A model generated the notes under the pieces. The model worked only from the letters and a program-made list of their open reading frames with translations. It ran no database searches and was not told where the DNA came from. Positions 57,443 to 64,000 of a stretch of 64,000 bases of DNA are shown one piece after another. Each line of letters starts with the position of its first letter. Within the stretch, counting starts at the first letter, position 1. Made by a program: the position numbers and the translations under genes. The DNA is from Methanococcoides methylutens MM1 (GTDB lineage: Archaea; Halobacteriota; Methanosarcinia; Methanosarcinales; Methanosarcinaceae): positions 372,001 through 436,000 of the forward strand of contig NZ_CP009518.1 of the NCBI RefSeq assembly GCF_000970325.1. Direction: 5' to 3'.

Positions 57443-58603
57443 TTATTCGAATTCAGGGTCGATGATTGTCTCCTTGATCCTTGATCCTGCTTTGATATTG
57501 ATCTCTGGCCATATCTTCACATCGGAATGGATGGTGGAGTCATCATTGATGTTCACGCGGGGACCGATCACTGTTCCGTTCTCCATGCTGCAGTTCTTTC
57601 CTATCACAGTGTTGTTGTCAATGATAGATCCGGATGCATTGGAGTTGTTCCCTATGGTGACATCATTGAATATGTATGATGACAGTATCCTGCTGTTGTC
57701 CTTGATGACACAGTTGGAGCCGATGGCGGTGTATGGTCCAATCAGTACGTTGTTCCCGATGGTTGTGTTCTCGCCGATGACAATTGGTCCCACGAGTGCG
57801 GAGTTTGAACCCACAGATACGTTGTTACCGATCTTGAGGGGGCCGACGATTCGTGAATTTTTTGTCTTGAAATTTCCTTCTATAGAAGTTCCGGGAAGAG
57901 ATTCAAGCATCCATCTCTGTGCCTCTCTGTAGGCGTGTGCACTTCCTACATCTGTCCAGTGGCCGCGAACCAGCATGCCATTGATCTTCCTGTCATCATT
58001 CATCAAGGCAGGGAACAGGTCCTTTGCGAAATCATACTGCTGATTTTCAGGTATCCAGTCGAAGATCTCCGGGCAGCACATGTATATTCCTGTGCTGGCA
58101 AGATTACTGAATATCTCTCCGGGTCCTGGTTTTTCCAGGAATCGGTGTATCCTGTTGTTAACATCCATGTCGGCGATACCGAATTCCCGCGGATCATCAA
58201 TGGACATCAGTCCGATGGTAACCATTGCATCGTTCGTCTCATGGTATCTGTACATGTTACGAAGGTTAAGGTCCATAACGTGGTCCCCACCTACTATGAT
58301 GAACGGTTCATCCTTGAGGTACTCCTCTGCGTTCTTCACACTTCCTGCAGTACCCAGTTTTGTTTCTTCATAGACGTAGTCGATATGTACTCCGAACATA
58401 CGCCCGTCCCCAAGGCTTTCTTCTATCTTTTCAGCCATGTATCCGATCGTTATTACGATCTCATTGAACCCTTCTTTTGCAAGGTGCTCTATCAGATGAA
58501 CAACGGATGGCTTGTTCATAATTGGTATGCTTGGCTTTGGTCTGTCAAAGGTTAAAGGACGAAGTCGTGTGCCTTCTCCCCCGCACATGATACACGCTTT
58601 CAT
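57443..58603 (-). CDS. Sugar-phosphate nucleotidyltransferase with beta-helix C-terminus
   Basis: Protein of 386 residues from the ATG at 58603 (a GTG at 58627 would extend it). N-terminal transferase signature CGGEGTRLRPLTFDRPKPSIPI, active region IVGGDHVMDLNLRNM; C-terminal hexapeptide repeats (IGNNVSVGSNSALVGPI, NTTIGNNVLIGPYT) form a left-handed helix. Fits mannose-1-phosphate guanylyltransferase or glucose-1-phosphate thymidylyl/uridylyltransferase; the nucleotide cannot be decided. Confidence 0.9.
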   Translation of the reverse strand: MKACIMCGGEGTRLRPLTFDRPKPSIPIMNKPSVVHLIEHLAKEGFNEIVITIGYMAEKIEESLGDGRMFGVHIDYVYEETKLGTAGSVKNAEEYLKDEPFIIVGGDHVMDLNLRNMYRYHETNDAMVTIGLMSIDDPREFGIADMDVNNRIHRFLEKPGPGEIFSNLASTGIYMCCPEIFDWIPENQQYDFAKDLFPALMNDDRKINGMLVRGHWTDVGSAHAYREAQRWMLESLPGTSIEGNFKTKNSRIVGPLKIGNNVSVGSNSALVGPIVIGENTTIGNNVLIGPYTAIGSNCVIKDNSRILSSYIFNDVTIGNNSNASGSIIDNNTVIGKNCSMENGTVIGPRVNINDDSTIHSDVKIWPEINIKAGSRIKETIIDPEFE

Positions 58604-58670
58604 ACTTTTAGAAAACGCCCTTTTCACTTATATTGTTACCGTTATGTGTTTGTGGCACCTGCGTTCACAT

Positions 58671-59051
58671 TCAGGTGATGCGAACATCCTTTTCCTTCTG
58701 GACGACGATCTCAAGTTCTCCTTCATATTCTTCCAGTATGCCTGTAACATGTACCTGATCGCCTCTGGAGATCCTTTCGTTCATCTCTTCGGCTCCCTTG
58801 TTGTTAGGTATGAAAACAGCTATGGGTTGGGTTCTGTGACCAACTTCAAGAATGAGGTGGTCTCCGGTGTATGTGAGGCGTTTGCTTAAGACCTCTCCTT
58901 CCACGAACACCTTCTCTCCCAGTCCGGATGAATCTGTCAGTGGCTGAATATCACCTGTCAGCTCACCGGGGAGGTATGTAAAATAAGCTACTGCAAGTGA
59001 CAGGATGGCCATCACCAGCAGGACTCCTACGATCTTTTCTTCCTTTTCCAT
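58671..59051 (-). CDS. Membrane-anchored OB-fold protein
   Basis: A 126-residue protein: short charged N-terminus, one helix (about 7-28, VGVLLVMAILSLAVAYFTYL), then an OB-fold (GEKVFVEGEVLSKRLTYTGDHLILEVG, GDQVHVTGILEEYEGELEIVVQKEKDVRI). This resembles the tRNA_anti/NirD-like OB domains in archaeal surface-anchored proteins. Ligand unknown. Located between the FKBP lipoprotein and nucleotidyltransferase genes. Confidence 0.8.
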   Translation of the reverse strand: MEKEEKIVGVLLVMAILSLAVAYFTYLPGELTGDIQPLTDSSGLGEKVFVEGEVLSKRLTYTGDHLILEVGHRTQPIAVFIPNNKGAEEMNERISRGDQVHVTGILEEYEGELEIVVQKEKDVRIT

Positions 59052-59087
59052 CCTTGATCCGTTTTTATTTGTTTGATGTTTGTTTTA

Positions 59088-59630
59088 TTACTGTCCGATA
59101 GACACCAGTGTTATCTTAAAGACAAGCGTCTTTCCTGCAAGGTGGTGGTTGTAATCGATGAATGCATGGGTCTCATTCATTTTTGCGACGGTTACCTGGC
59201 CGTGCTGGGTGTAAAGTGCCATCCCTACTTCAGGCTCGATCCCCATCTCTTTTAGATGGCTGATCTCGATCGGCTGGACAAGTTCCTCGTCGTACTCTCC
59301 ATATGCTTCTGCTGCAGGGATAGTTACAGTACGTTCTTCTCCGATCTCCATTCCAACTACACCATTGTCGAAACCTTTGATCATCTGGCCTGCACCTACA
59401 GTGAATCCGAGCGGGTTGTATTCCCTTGCAGGGTTATACTGTCCGGCTTCCTTTGCGACCTCTTCCAGTGATGTATCAAAGATAGTTCCGTCTTCAAGCT
59501 GGCCAATGTAATTGACAGTGATATAATCTCCTTCTTTTACCATTGTATCTTCCTGATCCCCGGAATTGCCCGCACAACCACTTATTAGGACAATGCATGC
59601 AAGTATAACAAGTAATATTGTTTTTTTCAT
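59088..59630 (-). CDS. FKBP/SlyD-type peptidyl-prolyl isomerase, lipoprotein
   Basis: Protein of 180 residues from the ATG at 59630. The signal peptide MKKTILLVILACIVLISGC ends in a lipobox cysteine (C19), so it is exported and lipid-anchored. The FKBP core contains GDYITVNYIGQLEDGTIFDTS and a flap insert typical of SlyD-like archaeal enzymes (KEMGIEPEVGMALYT, THAFIDYNHHLAGKTL). It assists folding of surface proteins. Confidence 0.93.
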   Translation of the reverse strand: MKKTILLVILACIVLISGCAGNSGDQEDTMVKEGDYITVNYIGQLEDGTIFDTSLEEVAKEAGQYNPAREYNPLGFTVGAGQMIKGFDNGVVGMEIGEERTVTIPAAEAYGEYDEELVQPIEISHLKEMGIEPEVGMALYTQHGQVTVAKMNETHAFIDYNHHLAGKTLVFKITLVSIGQ

Positions 59631-60181
59631 TGGAATCAACATTTCTAACCTTATAATGTGTGATAAGTATTTTGATATTGTATATGGGGTTCTATATTGT
59701 TTGACACAAATTTAGTGTTATTTATATTTTTTTTTTAAGAACATGTATAATTAAAACTCTATCCTGTATGATTAATTGTATATACTGTATATAATTAATA
59801 TTTTAATTTCATTTCTATGTTTTCATATTCAGCAGATGGTGGATTTCTGGGTGTTTTATCCAGATGAATCGCAGCTTCTTGATTTTAAATTTATTATTTT
59901 GTATAGTTGTTATGATTTGCAAACAAAAACTATCATAAAAGCTAATATACATATGTTATAAAAGATACAAAATTATCTATATGTAATACATATGTCATTC
60001 AAAAAAACATCTTTATATATCAGAATGGTATCATCTATCTCATTCAATTACACTTGTCTAATTCAATAAAAATCATATCTGAATGAATATGATTTAAAAA
60101 ACTATTAATTTGGGTGGTAGAAGTGTTGCTAATAACATACATTTTAAACAAAAGTTTAAGATCTGCAAGAGGTGCTTGTGA
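59631..60181. promoter_or_regulatory. A/T-rich control region upstream of the HmuT-like gene
   Basis: About 550 bp with no credible gene. Two identical palindromic sites ATACATATGT lie at 59947-59956 and 59986-59995, centre spacing 39 bp. Candidate TATA tracts occur at 60013 (tttatatat) and 60089 (atttaaaaaa). A ribosome-binding site GAGGTG precedes the ATG at 60182. Confidence 0.45.
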
Positions 60182-60856
60182 ATGAATATGGTACTTCTCA
60201 CTGTAGTGGGAATACTGATAGCCATTCTTCTGTTTGGTATTAAGACCGGAATTGGTTGTGGTTTTTCTAACCGTAGTACAAAACAGATCCTTGCGCTTGC
60301 AGGAAGCTATTTCATCCTGTCAGTGATAATCGGCAGCCTCATAGGATATGTTGACCAGTCAAACCTTGACCTCATCGCAAGTATGGGTATGTCCCTGCAC
60401 GTTCTGGTGGCTTTGCTTCTCATCGGAGCAGGCATCTATACCCAGAAGCAGTGGAACTGTGGTTGTGATGTTTCACACCGCACATTCCTTGTGATCTCCC
60501 TTCCGTGTCCGGTTTGTCTGACAGCACTTTTCATATCCTGCATGCTTCTGGCAACATCCCTTGAGATGAGTGGGCTCTGGATCGGATTCCTCGTGGGAGT
60601 TGTGTTCTTCGTTTCTGTGGTTGCAACCTCATTTTTATGCAAGAAGCTGAACAAGACACCTGAGACCCTTGGTAACATCATGATGATCCTTGGTATCTAC
60701 TACCTCATGGGTGCTATCCTGGTGCCTGCTTACATTAAAACAAAACAGATGAACATCCCTGCATATCATGCACCACCTGTGGAGATCCTTCCATTCGTGG
60801 TCTTTGCAATATTCATTGCAGGTGGATTTGTTCTTGAAAAAATAAGGAGTAACTAA
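60182..60856 (+). CDS. DUF2162-type membrane transporter (HmuT-like)
   Basis: Integral membrane protein of 224 residues with about six to seven helices. Cysteine motifs WNCGCDVS and LPCPVCLTA stand out in a loop and following helix and could bind metal or haem. It matches the DUF2162 family of putative transporters. It leads an operon of closely spaced genes: the ExbB-like gene starts 2 bases after its stop. Confidence 0.82.
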   Translation: MNMVLLTVVGILIAILLFGIKTGIGCGFSNRSTKQILALAGSYFILSVIIGSLIGYVDQSNLDLIASMGMSLHVLVALLLIGAGIYTQKQWNCGCDVSHRTFLVISLPCPVCLTALFISCMLLATSLEMSGLWIGFLVGVVFFVSVVATSFLCKKLNKTPETLGNIMMILGIYYLMGAILVPAYIKTKQMNIPAYHAPPVEILPFVVFAIFIAGGFVLEKIRSN

Positions 60857-60858
60857 AT

Positions 60859-61482
60859 ATGGGTATTGATTCTTCTTTGTTCCAGATCATGTATACCGCT
60901 GCATCTGCTATGCTGTATCCGGTGGTAATACTTTTGATCCTGACAATTGCGTTATCACTTGGTCTGATCGGTGAGTTCATTTCAGAATATGCAAAACGTC
61001 ACCGAAACGTCAAAGAGCTGGAACATATAGGCAGAAGCGTTCAGGAGAATGTAAAGAATTCTTCCTACGACGATGCTGCATCACACCTTCTGAAACTTGA
61101 CCAGAACCAGCTTGTCACATCATTTGCACATGATGCTGCAGAGCACCTGAAAAATAATGCGCTTTCTTCTATCGACTGGTTGTCAGAAGAGTATGAGGTC
61201 AGGATGACAAAGCGTCTGGAGCAAACAAAGATAATGTCCACAGTAGCCCCTATGCTCGGACTGATGGGAACTTTAATTCCACTGGGTCCCGCACTCATCG
61301 GTCTTGCACAGGGTGACATTCTCCAGCTCGCTAACAACCTGATGATAGCGTTTGCAACAACAGTTCTTGGCCTTTTTGCAGGTATCGTGGGGTACGTACT
61401 TACACTGGTCAGAAAAAGGTGGTATTGGCAGGACATGGCAGATATCGACTATCTCGTTGATTCCATGGGGATTGGAGAATGA
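60859..61482 (+). CDS. MotA/TolQ/ExbB-type proton channel
   Basis: Protein of 207 residues with three hydrophobic segments (about 14-36, 126-150, 163-188). The channel motif is clear: MSTVAPMLGLMGTLIPLGPALIGLAQGD and ATTVLGLFAGIVGYVLTLVRKRW. It would couple proton or sodium flow to motion of a partner. Overlaps the DUF2149 gene by four bases, typical of ExbB-ExbD pairing. Confidence 0.9.
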   Translation: MGIDSSLFQIMYTAASAMLYPVVILLILTIALSLGLIGEFISEYAKRHRNVKELEHIGRSVQENVKNSSYDDAASHLLKLDQNQLVTSFAHDAAEHLKNNALSSIDWLSEEYEVRMTKRLEQTKIMSTVAPMLGLMGTLIPLGPALIGLAQGDILQLANNLMIAFATTVLGLFAGIVGYVLTLVRKRWYWQDMADIDYLVDSMGIGE

Positions 61483-61838
61483 GAAGGAAAAGGTATCATC
61501 GGACGGGAATTCTCTACGAGGAAGAGGACCAGAACCCTCTGACCGGAGTGGCCAACCTCTTCGATGTTGCCATGGTATTCTCAGTAGCATTGCTGATCGC
61601 TCTTGTGATGTCTTACCAATTGCCTGAGCTGCTAAGTCCGACTGAGGATATAACCATCGTAAAGAATCCCGGTCAGGAGAACATGAAAATTATCGTCAAG
61701 GAAGGACAGGACATCGAAGTCCTGAACATGACCGAACAGATCGGTGGGGGCACCGGTGAAGCACTGGGTACAGCCTACCAGCTGGCAGATGGTCGTGTTG
61801 TTTACGTTCCCGATTCAGGGAATGAGACGAGCACCTGA
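61479..61838 (+). CDS. DUF2149 protein, ExbD/TolR-like topology
   Basis: A 119-residue protein: basic cytoplasmic N-terminus, one helix (about 29-47) that begins with D29 (NLFDVAMVFSVALLIALV), then an external domain of about 70 residues. An acidic residue at the start of a single helix is what ExbD/TolR use in the ion channel, so this is probably the stator partner of the ExbB-like protein. Assignment of DUF2149 is by recall of the family. Confidence 0.8.
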   Translation: MRRKRYHRTGILYEEEDQNPLTGVANLFDVAMVFSVALLIALVMSYQLPELLSPTEDITIVKNPGQENMKIIVKEGQDIEVLNMTEQIGGGTGEALGTAYQLADGRVVYVPDSGNETST

Positions 61839-61892
61839 TCCTTTCAAGAGTGTGTGGTAATGACAAATAGAAATTTTGAATGAAATGAAAAT

Positions 61893-61963
61893 GTGTGGAT
61901 AATGAAAGTTGGATACACCCCGGACAGCCGCCAAGCAAAGTTCCGGGGTGTCTTACACATTAT
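61893..61963 (+). promoter_or_regulatory. Structured leader ahead of the CobN-like gene
   Basis: A perfect 10-bp stem (ACACCCCGGA at 61915-61924 with TCCGGGGTGT at 61942-61951) has a 17-base loop. It is flanked by GATAATG (61898-61904) and CATTATC (61957-61963), which can extend the fold. It lies between the DUF2149 stop and the CobN-like ATG. No cobalamin riboswitch consensus was matched. Confidence 0.6.
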
Positions 61964-62062
61964 CGGGTGGATAATATGCGAAATATAATACCTCGATTAT
62001 TACTTTTAAGTGTTTTGATTTTACTGGTAGCTTCGCCAGTGGTATCGGCAGAAGAACAGAGA

Positions 62063-62499
62063 ACAAAAATAACTTACATCGGTTATTCTGATGCTTATTC
62101 TGAGAATGAATGTCTGGAGATTGCCAGTCAGACGAATGATCACAGCTGACTTGATAGAATACACTTTCATTGCATACGCTAACTCAACATATGGTGCAAG
62201 CGAAGAGTTACTGGCAGCTGCAGAAACGGGATTCTTGGAAACACAGGATGTTATACTCTGTGATATGGTAGGAGCTGATGTGTATACAGCATATAACGGC
62301 ACTATAAATGAAAGTCTGATAAGGGCACAAGAGAAAGGAACCGAATTGTATAGTATAAGTTCTAAAAACACCCCTTCATATTTTGATTATATATCAGAAA
62401 ATACGGATGATTCAGACCCTATATGCACATACTATCAGGGAATAGATACCACTGAGAAAGGAATCGAAAATGCTGAGAACCTGCTGATGTATCTGGCAA
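62063..62499 (+). repeat. Tandem duplication unit A (with the extra C)
   Basis: 437 bases nearly identical to 62505-62940: the differences are one extra C (62146) and three substitutions near the end. The spacing is 442 bases, or 441 without the extra base, so the duplication is in frame (147 codons). Confidence 0.95.
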
Positions 62500-62504
62500 T
62501 GAGG

Positions 62505-62940
62505 ACAAAAATAACTTACATCGGTTATTCTGATGCTTATTCTGAGAATGAATGTCTGGAGATTGCCAGTCAGACGAATGATCACAGTGACTTGATAGAA
62601 TACACTTTCATTGCATACGCTAACTCAACATATGGTGCAAGCGAAGAGTTACTGGCAGCTGCAGAAACGGGATTCTTGGAAACACAGGATGTTATACTCT
62701 GTGATATGGTAGGAGCTGATGTGTATACAGCATATAACGGCACTATAAATGAAAGTCTGATAAGGGCACAAGAGAAAGGAACCGAATTGTATAGTATAAG
62801 TTCTAAAAACACCCCTTCATATTTTGATTATATATCAGAAAATACGGATGATTCAGACCCTATATGCACATACTATCAGGGAATAGATACCACTGAGGAA
62901 GGAATCGAAAATGCCGAGAAGCTGCTGATGTATCTGGCAA
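62505..62940 (+). repeat. Tandem duplication unit B (frame intact)
   Basis: Second copy, with CACAGTGAC where unit A has CACAGCTGAC. It is followed directly by the unique CobN-like sequence. Confidence 0.95.
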
Positions 62941-64000
62941 CAGGGTGCTCCACTTTTTCGGAAATAGCTATTCTTGGAAATGATGAGGTCGATTTCAATA
63001 AATTTATATTTATATTGGGCACAGAGTTTAATGAAGTTTCTCTAAATAATGCAACCCTTGATACAAACATCTCTGAGAACTTGAATGTTACCATATTCAC
63101 TCCTTCTAATCCTGTACCTGACGAATTTGATTTCTCAGGATATGGAGTTATCTTCATAGAGTCTCAGAATGAATCATTGGTAGATGGATGGACTTCCAGT
63201 ATAAAATCTGCCAAGTCAGGTGGTGCAATGGTAATAGGGTACAATCTTTCATCCAATGTAACGGTATCCAATGTTGACCTTTATTCTGAGGAATATACAG
63301 ATATAGAAAGGTATTGGATTCAGGGTGGGGATTCCAACATGGAATCCATGCTCAAATTCATGGGTCAAAAGTTCAGTGATCAATGGGTAAGTGAATCTAT
63401 CTCCAAACCTGAAGTAGTTCACCCAAAAATCAATGTGACTTATATTCTAAACGACTATGGAACCCTTTCCACTCTAAACAATGTTCTTTCAGAGAGGGCT
63501 GTTGTAACCGATCGTTTCAATGTATCTGTTATGAACGGTGAGTATGCGGTTGAAAACCTGGTTGATGTTTCTGATCAGGATGTCATAATACTTTACATGC
63601 TAAGGGGGACACAGATTACTGAATTAAAGGCAGTCTTCCAGGAAACTAAAGCTGAAGACACACAAATTGGAATGTTTGGTATAGATAATCCTGAGATCTA
63701 TGGCATTGCTACTTTTGATATGAACAGTTCTAGCTATAATTTTTTGCAAGAATACTTTTACAATAATGGCTACTCCAATATGGAACAGTGGATAAGGGCT
63801 ATCGGCTTCACTTTTGAAGGTGCATATATTGAATATTCAGAAGCAACGCAACCTTCTATACCTGATCATGGTATTTATCATCCTGATGCTTTCCCAAGAA
63901 TATTTGAGGATAGCGGCGAATATCTTGAGTGGTACAAAAACCACGGTTATAATGCATCCGCACCAACCATAGGCATAATAGCAAATTACAAGATTGGAAA

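Larger units (their letters stand above)
61976..64000 (+). pseudogene. Exported CobN-like chelatase homologue (HmuS-like), frameshifted and cut by the window end
   Basis: The start ATG at 61976 (GGTGG upstream) gives a signal peptide MRNIIPRLLLLSVLILLV..ASA. The frame stops at 62149, four codons past NECLEIASQTN. An extra C at 62146 in the first of two near-identical 441-bp units causes this; ignoring it, the frame stays open to position 64000. The readable part includes the CobN-type stretch DHGIYHPDAFPRIF followed by APTIGIIANYKIG, the entry to the conserved chelatase core. Many Asn-x-Ser/Thr sites suggest an external location. A sequencing error is possible and would make this an intact gene. 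Translation could otherwise restart inside the second unit. Confidence 0.75.

Noticed and set aside
59776-59961. 60-codon frame in the A/T-rich region upstream of the HmuT-like gene
   Set aside because: Composition follows the A/T-rich spacer and no ribosome-binding site precedes it.
61839-61975. Cobalamin riboswitch ahead of the CobN-like gene
   Set aside because: A hairpin is present, but the B12-box type consensus was not seen.

Overview
The window is archaeal and most likely from a methylotrophic methanogen of the family Methanosarcinaceae (Methanolobus/Methanococcoides-like; the genus is inference). The evidence is archaeal PCNA, RFC-L, PriL, TFS, Lsm and L37e, archaeal-type AlaS, an archaeosortase, archaeal phospholipid enzymes, the methanogen genes mtxX/mtxA/mtxH, a CfbB/CbiA homologue, a Dsr-like sulfite reductase and a probable methanopterin-pathway aldolase. 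Genes are compact, on both strands, in short operons, often with A/T-rich TATA-type promoters and few or no leader bases.

Layout. 0-7 kb: membrane protein, DinB polymerase with a PCNA-binding tail, small ABC-type ATPase, a 1210-residue oxoprolinase/hydantoinase fusion, PAP2 phosphatase. 7-9 kb (minus): lsm - rpl37e - purF. 9-20 kb: ThiD-ThiN fusion, universal stress protein, ValS, a response regulator with a RecA/KaiC-like N-domain, AlaS, SurE. 19.8-24.9 kb: MoaA with an overlapping 49-residue protein, CfbB/CbiA, then the replication/transcription group nudix - tfs - pcn - priL. 25-27 kb: archaeosortase A with archaetidylserine decarboxylase and synthase. 27-32 kb: ClpB, a divergent winged-helix regulator, a PAS histidine kinase. 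32-40 kb: probable MptD, HisC-ArgD, a bactofilin-like protein, a PUA protein, archease-RtcB, a CDP-alcohol phosphotransferase, a class II aldolase, tRNA-Thr(TGT).

40.0-41.2 kb is a gene-poor accessory patch after the tRNA, with three 20-bp direct repeats and a broken reading frame. 41-46.9 kb holds the Dsr-like protein and its likely regulator, small proteins, a methyltransferase, an MFS transporter, a 32-codon remnant of an ogt gene and an ABC ATPase. 47-59.6 kb holds RFC-L, the mtxX-mtxA-mtxH operon, an unusual RHH/acidic/winged-helix protein, IlvD, a radical SAM/HhH protein, a lipid-flippase-like protein with a sugar nucleotidyltransferase, an OB-fold membrane protein and an FKBP lipoprotein.

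The most interesting region is the right end (60.2-64 kb): DUF2162 membrane protein, MotA/TolQ/ExbB channel, DUF2149 (ExbD-like topology) and an exported CobN-like chelatase homologue. This is the gene content I recall for the Bacteroidota hmuTUVS haem-acquisition genes, here in a methanogen. The CobN-like gene carries a near-identical in-frame 441-bp tandem duplication whose first copy has a single extra C that breaks the frame; the gene runs off the window.
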